This document shows, in pieces, positions 42,962-52,481 of a stretch of 64,000 nucleotides of DNA; positions within the stretch are counted from its first letter, which is position 1, and every line of letters begins with the position of its first letter. The notes beneath the pieces are model-generated. The model saw only the letters and a list, made by a program, of their open reading frames with translations. It searched no databases and was not told where the DNA came from. Position numbers and translations under genes: made by a program. The stretch lies in NCBI GenBank assembly GCA_900318255.1, contig ONJX01000010.1:1-64000 (forward strand), read 5' to 3'. This DNA is from an uncultured Prevotellaceae bacterium (GTDB lineage: Bacteria; Bacteroidota; Bacteroidia; Bacteroidales; Muribaculaceae).

Positions 42962-43876
42962 ATGATTTACAAGTTAGACAATATCGACGACTATAACCAT
43001 GCCCTGGGCATCGAGACCGTGCATCCATTGGTGACAGTGTGCAACCTCAAGGATGTGCCCAACCGCGAGCTTCTCGACAACGAGGTGACGTGGCACTACG
43101 GCGTGTATGCCCTGTTTCTGAAAAACACGCGCAGCTGCATGCTCTCCTACGGCCACAAAGAATATGACTACAGCGACGGCACCGTCACCAGCTTCGCACC
43201 CATGCAGACGGTGACCTCCACCCCCATCCCTGGCATGGACCACGACGTGGTGGCGCTGCTGTTTCACCCTGACCTGATGCGTGGCACCTCGCTGGCCAAA
43301 GGCATCGACGACTACCGCTTTCTGCAGTATTCGTCGAGCGAGGCCCTGCACATGTCGGAACGCGAGCGCGCCATCTACCTCGACTGCATCGACAAAATCA
43401 AGGAGGAAATCAACCGCCCGCTCGACAAGTTCAGCCGCAAGCTCATCTGCCGCAACATTGAACTGCTGCTGGACTACTGCATGCGCTTCTACGACCGTCA
43501 GTTCATCACCCGCGAGCTGGAAAACAGCAGCGTGATAGCCACCTTTGAGCAGGCCCTGAACGAGTATTTCCACAACCGTGAGTCAATGTTTATGAAGGGA
43601 CTGCCGTCGGTGAAGCACTTTGCCGACAAATGCTGCCTCTCGCCAAACTATTTTGGCGACCTGGTGAAGAAGGAGACCGGGAAAACGCCAGTGGAGTTCA
43701 TCCAGCAGAAGGTTATCGACATTGCCAAGGAAGACCTGCACTCGAGCGATGACACCATCACCGAGGTGGCCTACCGCCTGGGATTTCAGAGCAGCCAGCA
43801 CTTCAACCGCTACTTCAAGCGCTGCACGGGCATGACACCCACCGAGTATCGCAAGAGCAGCCGTCACACGGCATAG
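42962..43876 (+). CDS. AraC-family transcriptional regulator
   Basis: The protein has 304 residues from MIYKLDNIDDY (ATG 42962). The N-terminal cupin-like sensing domain covers about 1-160. The C-terminal AraC HTH pair spans about 205-300: VKHFADKCCLSPNYFGDLVKKETGKTPVEFI and ITEVAYRLGFQSSQHFNRYFKRCTGMTPTEYR. In the same direction as and 56 bases behind the FMN reductase gene, it probably controls this redox cluster. Confidence 0.92.
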   Translation: MIYKLDNIDDYNHALGIETVHPLVTVCNLKDVPNRELLDNEVTWHYGVYALFLKNTRSCMLSYGHKEYDYSDGTVTSFAPMQTVTSTPIPGMDHDVVALLFHPDLMRGTSLAKGIDDYRFLQYSSSEALHMSERERAIYLDCIDKIKEEINRPLDKFSRKLICRNIELLLDYCMRFYDRQFITRELENSSVIATFEQALNEYFHNRESMFMKGLPSVKHFADKCCLSPNYFGDLVKKETGKTPVEFIQQKVIDIAKEDLHSSDDTITEVAYRLGFQSSQHFNRYFKRCTGMTPTEYRKSSRHTA

Positions 43877-43890
43877 CAGCACAAAATGAG

Positions 43891-43924
43891 AGGGGGGGCG
43901 GTTAGTCTGTGAACCGCCCCCCTT
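43891..43924 (+). terminator. Terminator of the redox cluster
   Basis: AGGGGGGGCGGTT (43891-43903) pairs with AACCGCCCCCCTT (43912-43924). Confidence 0.85.
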
Positions 43925-43940
43925 GTTGTATAAAAGCCTG

Positions 43941-44426
43941 TCATCTCCCCACTGGGATGTCGTAGCCTATAAGGCGGAAAGCCACTTTAAAAGGAGTGGC
44001 ACTCTTGCGAGGCTTGGGGCCGGCGTAGTAATAGAAAAGCCGTTGCACGTCGAAGGTCTTGATGGCAACAAGGCGCGTCTCGCCAGGCCTCAGGTCAACC
44101 TCTACCGTTGCCGTGCGCTCATGCAGCATCTCGCCGTTCATCAGCGAGTAGCGCATGAGCAGGCGTATGTGCGAGATGCGGTGCTTGGTGTTGTTGGTCA
44201 CGAAGAACGACTCGCGCGAGTCGCTGGCCTTCTTGCTGTAGCCTTTCAAGGTAACGGCATTAGGCTCAAGGTCACGCAGCAGCGAGTCGGGCACCGCCAC
44301 ATCGGGAATCTGCTCCACCAGCAGCGAGTTGTTCTTGAGCTGCGACTGCGTGGTGCGCGTGCGGGCCATCGACAAGAAGGCCACCACAGCAGTGAGAATT
44401 ATCAATATTGGAACTTTACTTCTCAT
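43941..44426 (-). CDS. Uncharacterised exported or anchored protein
   Basis: The protein has 161 residues from MRSKVPILIILTAVVAFLSMA, an N-terminal helix that could be an uncleaved anchor or signal peptide. The rest is a single beta-sandwich-like domain (SRESFFVTNNTKHRISHIRLLMRYSLMNGEMLHERTATVEVDLRPGETRLV). No family was recognised. It is convergent with the AraC operon. Confidence 0.65.
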   Translation of the reverse strand: MRSKVPILIILTAVVAFLSMARTRTTQSQLKNNSLLVEQIPDVAVPDSLLRDLEPNAVTLKGYSKKASDSRESFFVTNNTKHRISHIRLLMRYSLMNGEMLHERTATVEVDLRPGETRLVAIKTFDVQRLFYYYAGPKPRKSATPFKVAFRLIGYDIPVGR

Positions 44427-44494
44427 AATCAAGGTAAAGGAATTAAAGACTATAAAAAAGTGAATGGGCCATTGTTGGTGTATTGCGCCTCACA

Positions 44495-44820
44495 GACGAG
44501 AGGACGAGAGGACAAGAGAACAAGAGAACAAGAGGACGAGAGGACGAGAGGACAAGAGGACAAGAGGACAAGAAGACAAGAGGACAAGAGGACAAGAGAA
44601 CAAGAGAACGAGAGAACGAGAGAACAAGGCAATAGTAGCCCTCGCACTTCTTACTTCTTACTTCCTACTTCTTACTTCCTACTTCTTACTTCCTACTTCT
44701 TACTTCCTACTTAAATAAAAACCACTGCCTTCCATAAACGATAAACCATAAACGAAATCCGCTCCACGGACAAGGCACGCCTTGTCCCCACTTAACACTT
44801 AACATTTATCACTTAACACT
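44495..44820. repeat. Composite short-unit repeat locus A
   Basis: In order: a GARRACRA 8-mer array (44495-44630); the tag CAATAGTAGCCCTCGCAC; a YTACTTC heptamer array (44648-44712); ATAAACS heptamers (44735-44755); the palindrome GGACAAGGCACGCCTTGTCC (44768-44787); and ACTTAAC/ACTTATC heptamers (44790-44820). It ends two bases before the stop codon of the next gene. Loci B and C repeat this order. Confidence 0.9.
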
Positions 44821-44822
44821 TA

Positions 44823-45419
44823 TCACAGGTATCTCACTCTGTTGAACTTGTTGCCATTGCCGTCGGCAGGGAAGATTTTTTTGAAGCCCACTGGAAGTTT
44901 CTCTTTCTCCACACTGGGGACTACCGAGATGCCCTTGAAGAGCGATGGCAGGAAACGCGCGAAGTTCACTCTCACTTTCACCTCCCAGTGCGGCGGGTCG
45001 AAGGTGAGCGTCGTTGCCTCCTTGTTGAGCGTGGCCACGCACTCGAGCGGGCCGCACAGCGTGAGCTTGTTGCGCTCGCTGTAGAGCCACAGGCGATACT
45101 TATTGTCAACGGCGCTTGCCTCGATGTAGCCAATCACTGTGCCAGGCAGCAGCTCCAAGTCGTCGCTGGCCACAAGCAGCAAGCGGTAGCCTATCTTGTG
45201 CGACGGCTCGGGCTGCCAGCGCTCAATGGCGAGGGTCATGTCCTCATTGGGATAATACCAGATGCCCTCCAGCGGCTGCAAGTCGCTCTCCATGAGCCTC
45301 TCGCGCGCCACTTGTTCACTGAAGCCTGGCACCACTACCGACTGCTGTGGCAGCTCGGTCTCGGCGCGAGCCATAGCAATGCACACCATCATCAATATCG
45401 CAACTGACAAACGCCTCAT
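44823..45419 (-). CDS. Uncharacterised secreted protein
   Basis: The protein has 198 residues from MRRLSVAILMMVCIAMARA (start 45419, chosen because the signal peptide begins there; a start at 45437 is also possible). The mature part (ERLMESDLQPLEGIWYYPNEDMTLAIE, then RLLLVASDDLELLPGTVIGYIEASA) looks like a lipocalin-type beta-barrel. Its end holds FLPSLFKGISVVP. No firm family. It is last in the CHASE2 cluster. Confidence 0.65.
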   Translation of the reverse strand: MRRLSVAILMMVCIAMARAETELPQQSVVVPGFSEQVARERLMESDLQPLEGIWYYPNEDMTLAIERWQPEPSHKIGYRLLLVASDDLELLPGTVIGYIEASAVDNKYRLWLYSERNKLTLCGPLECVATLNKEATTLTFDPPHWEVKVRVNFARFLPSLFKGISVVPSVEKEKLPVGFKKIFPADGNGNKFNRVRYL

Positions 45420-45469
45420 AACATAGTGAGATGTCATCTTCTGTGCAGCCCTAGCAGCCAGGATTAGCG

Positions 45470-45952
45470 TCATTTCTTCTCATCCTCTATTATATACAAC
45501 TCAATCTCGCCATTCTTATTGGTCTCAATGCCATTGAAGTTAATGGGCGTGGGTCTTCTTTCCACATTGCCATAAGAATTAGAGTAGGTATCCCTCTGCT
45601 TTTTAGTCATCAGCGATTCCAGGTAGGCTTTAGACACCGACTTAGGCTTTGTCACCTCTTTCACCACATCGGCCACTCTTGCCTTCACCGCTTTAGAGAT
45701 ATAATAACGTCGCTTGGCACTGGTGTTCACAATCATCAGGTAGCCATTACTCTTGACCTCCACAGTGCTGTTGCCACTCAGGGAGGCTCCTTCTTGCACC
45801 TGGCTGCCGTCGCAATACACCTCGCTGGCTTTCTCCACCTTGTAGGTGGCGGTGGTTGCGGCTTTAGCTTTTTTAGTTCTCTTACCCCTCTGTGCATCTA
45901 CTGGCACAGCCACCAACAAGCATAAAACAGTTAACAATAAGATCTTTTTCAT
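45470..45952 (-). CDS. Uncharacterised secreted protein linked to CHASE2
   Basis: The 160-residue protein has a signal peptide (MKKILLLTVLCLLVAVPVDA) and a basic stretch RGKRTKKAKA. The middle, STVEVKSNGYLMIVNTSAKRRYYISKAVKARV, is beta-strand rich and reminiscent of small envelope sensor domains. Its start codon overlaps the stop of the CHASE2 gene by four bases (ATGA), so the two are translated together. Confidence 0.65.
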   Translation of the reverse strand: MKKILLLTVLCLLVAVPVDAQRGKRTKKAKAATTATYKVEKASEVYCDGSQVQEGASLSGNSTVEVKSNGYLMIVNTSAKRRYYISKAVKARVADVVKEVTKPKSVSKAYLESLMTKKQRDTYSNSYGNVERRPTPINFNGIETNKNGEIELYIIEDEKK

Positions 45953-47133
45953 TTTTTATTATTATTAAAGAGTGAATTTTTCAGTATCCACCAGTTGTGG
46001 TTCTTCGACAAGGCACTAATGGCCCCAATATAGATGTTGCGTGCCTCGGAGAGCACTCCCAGCACCAGCAGTATCAAGATGGCATCGACATAGGTGCTGT
46101 GATGAATAAACAACGACAGGGTGCCCCATGTCACCAGCGCCATGAAGACAATGGTGACAATGCGCAGCAACAAGTAGGACCTCGACAAGAACACTGCCCA
46201 GGCGCTTTTTTTGCGCGACAGCCAGCGATTTTGCACATCCACCAGCACCTCAAAGAGGTAGCAAAGCACAAAAGCGATGAGCAGGTTAACGAGATAGCTG
46301 GCGTAGTGGATGTGGCTGTGATTTCTCACGGTATAGACCGAATAGGCTTGCAGCACCACTCCTGGCATCTTGCCTAGTGGTGTTTTCCACATGTCGCCCT
46401 CGTCGGTGGTGGAGCCAATGAGCACAATGTGGTTCTTTATCAGCTCCTCGTGAGTGGGGATAGAGTCGATGGGCAGCACCACAAATTTCGTTTTGTAGTC
46501 TATGGTGAGCTTATCGTTTGGCTTCACATTCGAGCTATCCACAGTTTGAGCTATCGCCACTGGCAACGAGGCAAGCTTGCCCTGGTTGCCATCCACGGCA
46601 GTGAACATTTTTCTTATCGTCTTGTGGCTATAATCCACATCGTCAAGATTAGAAAAGCCTTCTTTCACGCCCAGGTCCTCGGCAAAAAACGACGACCGCC
46701 TCTGGGCAAAGGTCTTTTTCTCAAAGTCATAATCCACGAGCTGGGTGGCCCACACCGCCTTGTCGCCAGCCTTTAAAGCCGCCTCAATGAGCGCCTCGTT
46801 CTCGGCAGCAGTGCCTTTTATCCCTTTAAACGTGATATCCACACCTATCGCCCAGGGCTCCAAGGAATCTACAGTGGCTATCGCTTGGGCTATCTTGCCA
46901 CGGCCTGCCTCGTCCTTGATGTCAACCACAGTGATGTCTTGGTTAAGGTCGCTGTTCTTGTCGGCAAGGCTAAAGAAGTAGTCGGTCATCGACATGTCGC
47001 TCATGGCCTGCTTGAGCGGGTCAAAAAATGGGAAACTCATCACTGCAGCATACCCCACGCCAATCAGGACAAACGTCAGGATGGTGATGAGCAAGTGGTC
47101 GATGTGGAAGATATATTTAAGAGTCTTTTTCAT
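45949..47133 (-). CDS. CHASE2-domain membrane protein
   Basis: The protein has 394 residues from MKKTLKYIFHIDHLL. One N-terminal membrane helix is followed by a periplasmic CHASE2 sensor (about 40-265; NQDITVVDIKD, WAIGVDITFKG, IVLIGSTTDEGDMWKTPLG, PGVVLQAYSVYTV) and then three helices at the C-terminus. No kinase, cyclase or EAL domain is attached. It is probably a stand-alone sensor working with the two small secreted proteins encoded downstream. Confidence 0.85.
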   Translation of the reverse strand: MKKTLKYIFHIDHLLITILTFVLIGVGYAAVMSFPFFDPLKQAMSDMSMTDYFFSLADKNSDLNQDITVVDIKDEAGRGKIAQAIATVDSLEPWAIGVDITFKGIKGTAAENEALIEAALKAGDKAVWATQLVDYDFEKKTFAQRRSSFFAEDLGVKEGFSNLDDVDYSHKTIRKMFTAVDGNQGKLASLPVAIAQTVDSSNVKPNDKLTIDYKTKFVVLPIDSIPTHEELIKNHIVLIGSTTDEGDMWKTPLGKMPGVVLQAYSVYTVRNHSHIHYASYLVNLLIAFVLCYLFEVLVDVQNRWLSRKKSAWAVFLSRSYLLLRIVTIVFMALVTWGTLSLFIHHSTYVDAILILLVLGVLSEARNIYIGAISALSKNHNWWILKNSLFNNNKK

Positions 47134-47228
47134 GACGCATTTTGTTAACCCACAATTATAATGCAAATATAAATAAAAATCCCCATTAACAAGCAAGCCA
47201 AGATAAAGAAATTTGATTTTTCTTTATT

Positions 47229-47685
47229 TGAGAGGACAAGAGGACAAGAGAACAAGAGAACAAGAGGACAAGAGAACAAGGGAACAAGAGGACAAGAGGA
47301 CGAGAGGACGAGAAGACGAGAAGACGAGAGAACAAGAGGACAAGAGGACGAGAGAACGAGAGGACGAGAGGACAAGAGGACAAGAGAACGAGAGGACAAG
47401 AGGACAAGAGGACAAGAGAACGAGAGAACGAGAGGACGAGAGGACAAGAGAACAAGAGAACGAGAGAACGAGAGAACGAGAGAACGAGAGAACGAGAGGA
47501 CAAGAGGACGAGGCAATAGTAGCCGTCGCACTTCTTACTTCCTACTTCTTACTTCCTACTTAAATAAAAATCACTGTCTTCCATAAACGATAAACCATAA
47601 ACCATAAACGATAAATGAAATCCACTCCACGGACATGGCTTGTCATTACTTAACACTTAACATTTTGCACTTAACACTTATAAAG
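47229..47685. repeat. Composite short-unit repeat locus B
   Basis: In order: GARRACRA array (47229-47513, about 35 units); tag CAATAGTAGCCGTCGCAC; YTACTTC heptamers (47531-47561); ATAAACS heptamers (47583-47617); a decayed palindrome remnant (ACGGACATGGCTTGTC); and ACTTAAC heptamers (47648-47683). It ends at the stop of the DUF3078 gene. Confidence 0.9.
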
Positions 47686-47688
47686 TCA

Positions 47689-48945
47689 CTACTTCGTCGC
47701 AAACTTATAGGTGAGCCCGAAGCTCAAGATTTCCTTTAGCTGCCAGTATTTCCAATCTTTGTTCCAGGGGCGCGACTTGTCGTAGCGCAGGTGGGTGAAG
47801 ATTTGAGTGTTGAGGAAGCTGTTGACGGCAAACGAGAGGGTGTTCTCCCAGTCGCCTTGAGCATAGTTGTAGTCGGTGAAGGCATAGAAGCGCGTCTTCC
47901 ACGTGATGCTCGGCGTGATTTTCCACTCAAATTTCGCCTCCACACTCGAGCCGAAGCTGTGCTTGGTGTGATGGCCGGCGTCAATACCAAACTTGGTGGG
48001 GTCGAGCCCCACGATGTCGCGGCACATCTTGATGTTGTAGGACAGCGGAGCTACCGAGAGCGTGAACACCTTGTAGCCATCCTTGTCCTTGTAGTTGTAG
48101 GTCATACCTAGGCCCACATTCAGCTCACCTGGCGAGAGCAGCGACGCTGCCAGGTCGTGGCTGTTGGTGACCCAGGAGTTGAGCAGCTGCGTCTTGAAGA
48201 GCAGCGTGGCCGAGTAGTACCAGTTCTTCACCGCCTTGTAGCCCAGCTGCGAGTTAAACTGGAAGTTGTCCTCGCTGATGCTGTAGCTGCGCAGGCTGTC
48301 GCCCCGGGCGGTGGCAATGCCCAAGCGGTAGTGCAGGGTGTTGTTAAAGAGCCACTTGGGATGCAGCTGCTGGTTCAGGTTGCAGTCCCACTGCACATCG
48401 GCCAGCAGGTTGAGGTTGTTCTCGCCGCCCTGATACCAGTTGCTGCTGATGAAGGCCTGCGTGCCATGCAGGCTCCCCACGAAGGTGTGCAGCCAGTTGT
48501 GCATCTTCACCTCGCGGCGGTCGGCGGGCTTGAACTTCTCGCTGTCGATGTTCTTGGTCTCCACTTGCAGCTCGGCCAGCGACGGGTCAGCCACCACCAC
48601 CACCTCTTTAGGCGGCTTGGGCAACAAGTCCTCGTTGAAGGGCACCAGCTCGGGATGCTCAATCATCAGGCGGTAGCGCATGTCGTGTACCCTGCCCCAC
48701 TGCTGCCGAGCCATGTGGAGCCAGCGGTCGTTCAAGTCCAGGCCCTGGGCACCACCATCGCTTTGCGGCACCAAGTCGTGTGGCTGCTGCAGTGGCTGCT
48801 GCTTGTCGAAGACCAGCGGCATGAGCAAGTAATGGCTGGTGCTGTCGCCCTGTGCCGCAGCGGGCGGCCCCATTGCCACCACCGCCGCTACCACCACGGT
48901 GAGCAGCAGCAGTGACCGAAGCACGGGTTGAAGAATTCGTTTCAT
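47689..48945 (-). CDS. DUF3078 outer-membrane protein
   Basis: The protein has 418 residues from MKRILQPVLRSLLLLTV; signal peptide to about residue 30. The DUF3078 barrel shows ISSNWYQGGENNLNLLADVQWDCNLNQ, LGYKAVKNWYYSATLLFKTQL, LSVAPLSYN and a final FGLTYKF with the terminal aromatic typical of outer-membrane barrels. The function of the family is unknown. A TAATTTTG box on the - strand lies about 20 bases before the start. Confidence 0.88.
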   Translation of the reverse strand: MKRILQPVLRSLLLLTVVVAAVVAMGPPAAAQGDSTSHYLLMPLVFDKQQPLQQPHDLVPQSDGGAQGLDLNDRWLHMARQQWGRVHDMRYRLMIEHPELVPFNEDLLPKPPKEVVVVADPSLAELQVETKNIDSEKFKPADRREVKMHNWLHTFVGSLHGTQAFISSNWYQGGENNLNLLADVQWDCNLNQQLHPKWLFNNTLHYRLGIATARGDSLRSYSISEDNFQFNSQLGYKAVKNWYYSATLLFKTQLLNSWVTNSHDLAASLLSPGELNVGLGMTYNYKDKDGYKVFTLSVAPLSYNIKMCRDIVGLDPTKFGIDAGHHTKHSFGSSVEAKFEWKITPSITWKTRFYAFTDYNYAQGDWENTLSFAVNSFLNTQIFTHLRYDKSRPWNKDWKYWQLKEILSFGLTYKFATK

Positions 48946-49152
48946 CGCTGTCGTGTTTTTTTGCAAAATTACCACTTTTTCCCAAATAATCGGGACAGCA
49001 CACGAAAAAAACTGAGATTTGCAGGGACAAAGCAGCCAGATGTGCAGTAGTTAATCGAGCTATCCTTCGTAAAAAAAAGAAAGATTTTTGCATCAATCTC
49101 ACTAATAATAGAAAAAAAATCAATATTTTTGCAAAATATTAGGTGCGCCGTC

Positions 49153-50625
49153 ATGAAAAGAAGATTTTTACATACAGCCCTGCTGTGCCTGCTGCCCCTG
49201 GTGGCATGGGGCCAGGACTTTGCCAACATGGTGGCGACGATGACGAGCAAGTCGCTGCCGCTGGTCAACATTGAGGCAGTGACAGGAAGTGTGAACAGCA
49301 CCAGCTACGAGGCGGGAAGCATCACGCTGAGCGAGTATAAGGATGGGACTGTGGAGACCACCACCTACAACTGCCAGCTGAAATATCGTGGCAACTATGC
49401 GCTGAACCTCCCCAAGAAATCGTTCAACATAAAGCTCGTTGACGACGAGGGCGAGAAACTCGACGCCAACCTGCTGGGGCTGCGCACCGACAACACCTGG
49501 ATTCTCGACGCCATGGGCATCGACAAGCTGAGGATGCGCAACCGCGTGTGCTTCGACATCTGGAACGAATTCAGCCCCACCTCATGGAGCACCAGCTACG
49601 GCAACCGCAACGGCACGGTGGGGACGATGGTAGAGGTGTTTATCAATGGCGACTATGCTGGCATCTACTGCCTCACCGACAAGGTGAACCGCCAGTTGCT
49701 GAACCTGCGCCGAGCCAGGGTGGAGGACGACGGCACTGTCAAGGTGAAGGGGCTGCTCTACAAGGGCGTTGAGTGGTCGGCCCTGACGACCTATGACGAG
49801 AACGCCAGCACCAACTCGGTGCTATGGAACGCCTTTGAGCTCCAGCACCCCGAGGAGTACCCCTCGCAGCAAGCATGGCAGCCACTGATCAACCTCATCG
49901 ACTTCAACGTGGAGACAGACCTTGACTACTTTGCCGCCCACTACAACGAGTGGTACTATGTGGATAATCTCGTTGACTACTGGGTGTTCTTGATAGCGAT
50001 GGGGCTCACCGACATGCCCTATAAAAACACCTTCCTCTCCACGCCCGACATCAACTTTGAGCACCGCTTCATGATCACGCCGTGGGACCTCGACGCTTGC
50101 CTGGGGCGAGGATGGAACGGCAATGTGTTGCCTGAATTTCCTGCGGTGAGCCGCATCGACATGTATGCACCATACAGAAGACTCAAGATGGAAAACATTG
50201 ACGGCTTCAGGATGAAACTGGCACAGCGATGGAGGCACCTCATTGAGCACCAGCTGTCGCCTGCCAATCTAGAGAGCCACATCAACACCATAGCGCAGCG
50301 CTTTGTGGAAAGCGGGGCCTGGCAACGCGAATATGAACGGTGGAAAAACACCAATATTAGAATAGGAGCAAACATTGACACCGAGGTGCAATATGTCATT
50401 AACTGGTATATTGACAACATTGCCTATGCCAGTGAGACTATTGAGACCTGGATTGGCGACTACGACCCCACAATCACAATCATCACACTCACAGAAATTT
50501 ACAACTACCTCCTTGGTATCGACAACACCTTCTATGAAAAGCTCGACATCAACAAGGATGGCAACATCACCGCCGCCGATGTCACCATAGCCTATAACAT
50601 CTTGTTGACTGAACAAAAACGATAA
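49153..50625 (+). CDS. CotH-like secreted protein with dockerin-like tail (1)
   Basis: The protein has 490 residues from MKRRFLHTAL; signal peptide ends near VAWGQ. The CotH kinase-like domain shows KKSFNIKLVDDEG, LRTDNTWILDAMGIDKLRMRNRVCFDIWNE, VEVFINGDYAGIYCLTDKVNR and the metal-binding/catalytic MITPWDLDACLG. CotH proteins are secreted protein kinases in spore formers; here the target is unknown. The C-terminus has one dockerin/EF-hand repeat (DINKDGNITAADVTIAYNILL) preceded by a partner helix EIYNYLLGID. It is in tandem with the next gene. Confidence 0.88.
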   Translation: MKRRFLHTALLCLLPLVAWGQDFANMVATMTSKSLPLVNIEAVTGSVNSTSYEAGSITLSEYKDGTVETTTYNCQLKYRGNYALNLPKKSFNIKLVDDEGEKLDANLLGLRTDNTWILDAMGIDKLRMRNRVCFDIWNEFSPTSWSTSYGNRNGTVGTMVEVFINGDYAGIYCLTDKVNRQLLNLRRARVEDDGTVKVKGLLYKGVEWSALTTYDENASTNSVLWNAFELQHPEEYPSQQAWQPLINLIDFNVETDLDYFAAHYNEWYYVDNLVDYWVFLIAMGLTDMPYKNTFLSTPDINFEHRFMITPWDLDACLGRGWNGNVLPEFPAVSRIDMYAPYRRLKMENIDGFRMKLAQRWRHLIEHQLSPANLESHINTIAQRFVESGAWQREYERWKNTNIRIGANIDTEVQYVINWYIDNIAYASETIETWIGDYDPTITIITLTEIYNYLLGIDNTFYEKLDINKDGNITAADVTIAYNILLTEQKR

Positions 50626-50643
50626 CACCCACCACTGCCCCTG

Positions 50644-52149
50644 ATGACAAAGCGTATTATTCATATCATCGTGCTGTGCCTGCTGACATCGTTGGCATGG
50701 AGCCAAGACTTCGACGAGATGGTGACTGGCATGAGCGAGCTGTCGCTGCCGCTGGTCAACGTGGAGGTAGAACTCGATTCAGTGAGCTTTAGATATTTCG
50801 TGCCAGGGACGTTCACCCTCTATGAATATAAAGACGGGGCTGTGACACCCAGCACCTATAACTGCCTGGTGCGCCAACGCGGCAAGACGGCCCTGTTCCT
50901 GCCCAAGTGGTCGTTTGCCATCAAGCTCGTTGACGATGAGGGCGAGAAACTCGACGCCAACCTGCTGGGGCTGCGCACCGACAACACCTGGATACTCGAC
51001 GCCATGGGCATCGACCACCTGAGGATGCGCAACCGTGTGTGCTTCGACATCTGGAACGAGTATAGCCACACCATGTGGGACACCAAGTTTGGCAACCGCA
51101 ACGGCACAGTGGGGACGATGGTAGAGGTGTTTATCAATGGCAACTATGCAGGCATCTACCACCTCAGCGACAAGGTGAACCGCCAGCTACTCAACCTGCG
51201 CAAAGCTAGGATAGAGGACGATGGCAGAGTCACCATCAAGGGCCTGCTCTACAAGGGCAAGGGCAGCGGGGTGTCTAATGCCCTGCTCGACTATGAGGAA
51301 GACCGCACCGACACCATTAAGTGGAACACCTTTGAGCTACAGTACCCCGACGACTACCCTTCGCACAAAACATGGGTGCCACTGATGAACCTCATCGACT
51401 TCAACAGCAAGACCGATTTGAAATACTTTAGCGCCCATCACAACGAGTGGTACTACACCGACAACCTAGTGGATTATTTCCTGCTGCTGGTGGTGTTTGG
51501 CATCGACGATATGCCCTATAAAAACACCTTCCTCTCCACGCCCGACATCAACTTCGAGCACCGCTTCATGATCACGCCGTGGGACCTCGACGCTTGCCTG
51601 GGACGAAACGCTAACGGCAACGCACAGCTCTTTATGCCACTGCTGAGCCGCCTCAACGCATACGGACCCTTCAACCGCTTTATTTTTTACAATATCGACC
51701 ACTTCAAGAACCGTGTGGCCACACGATGGGACGAGCTGAAAGACTCCACCTTCGCGCCTGCCAACCTCGAGAGGCACATCATGGCCATCGCCCAGCGATA
51801 TGTGGAAAGCGGGGCCTGGCAACGCGAATATGAGCTATGGAAAGACATTCCGGAAGAAGAGGACGACCGTGTGGTCATCCCCGAGAATATCCAGGAAGAA
51901 GTGAATTATGTGATGAATTGGTACAACATGAACTATTCTCAACTGTCATATCAACTGCTGCGCTGGCACAACGACTATGTGGAGCCCGAGATTATCACAG
52001 CGGCCACAGTCACCCACATCTACAGCTATATTCTAGGCATCACCCCCGGCTATGACGAGAAATATGACCTTAACGGTGATGGGGTAATCAACTCAAGCGA
52101 TGTCACCTGTGCCTACGACGTGCTACTGGGCTCCACGCAACCCGAATGA
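50644..52149 (+). CDS. CotH-like secreted protein with dockerin-like tail (2)
   Basis: The 501-residue paralogue of the preceding gene starts 18 bases after its stop. It has a signal peptide (MTKRIIHIIVLCLLTSLAWS) and the same CotH blocks (GEKLDANLLGLRTDNTWILD, EVFINGNYAGIYHLSDKVNR, MITPWDLDACLGR). The tail helix HIYSYILGITPG is followed by DLNGDGVINSSDVTCAYDVLL, a dockerin-like repeat. Near-identical blocks and divergent ends show a tandem duplication followed by divergence. Confidence 0.88.
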   Translation: MTKRIIHIIVLCLLTSLAWSQDFDEMVTGMSELSLPLVNVEVELDSVSFRYFVPGTFTLYEYKDGAVTPSTYNCLVRQRGKTALFLPKWSFAIKLVDDEGEKLDANLLGLRTDNTWILDAMGIDHLRMRNRVCFDIWNEYSHTMWDTKFGNRNGTVGTMVEVFINGNYAGIYHLSDKVNRQLLNLRKARIEDDGRVTIKGLLYKGKGSGVSNALLDYEEDRTDTIKWNTFELQYPDDYPSHKTWVPLMNLIDFNSKTDLKYFSAHHNEWYYTDNLVDYFLLLVVFGIDDMPYKNTFLSTPDINFEHRFMITPWDLDACLGRNANGNAQLFMPLLSRLNAYGPFNRFIFYNIDHFKNRVATRWDELKDSTFAPANLERHIMAIAQRYVESGAWQREYELWKDIPEEEDDRVVIPENIQEEVNYVMNWYNMNYSQLSYQLLRWHNDYVEPEIITAATVTHIYSYILGITPGYDEKYDLNGDGVINSSDVTCAYDVLLGSTQPE

Positions 52150-52475
52150 TGAGAAGACGAGAGGACAAGAAGACAAGAGGACGAGAGGACAAGAGGACGA
52201 GAAGACAAGAAGACGAGAGGACGAGAAGACAAGAGGACGAGAAGACAAGAGGACAAGAAGACAAGAGGACAAGAGGACGAGAAGACAAGAGGACAAGAAG
52301 ACAAGAAGACGAGAAGACAATAGCTTTGAGCTGACAAGTAACAAGCAAACAAGGCAATAGTAGCCGTCGCACTTCCTACTTATTACTTCCTACTTATTAC
52401 TTCCTACTTCATTCCTTCCACGATCCCCGATCCACGATCCCCGATCCCCGGACAAGGCACGCCTTGTCCCTACTT
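52150..52475. repeat. Composite short-unit repeat locus C
   Basis: In order: GARRACRA array (52150-52322) starting at the CotH2 stop; tag CAATAGTAGCCGTCGCAC (about 52354-52371); YTACTTC/TTATTAC-type units (52372-52410); GATCCMC heptamers (52420-52449); palindrome GGACAAGGCACGCCTTGTCC (52450-52469); one ACTTAAC unit. It ends beside the permease stop codon. Confidence 0.9.
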
Positions 52476-52481
52476 AACACT

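Noticed and set aside
47145..47563. Frames such as (SRPLVLS)n or (REDKRTREQE)n in the purine arrays, also at 44464-44718 and 52100-52372
   Set aside because: Products of 8-bp arrays read in any frame; low complexity and no gene signals.
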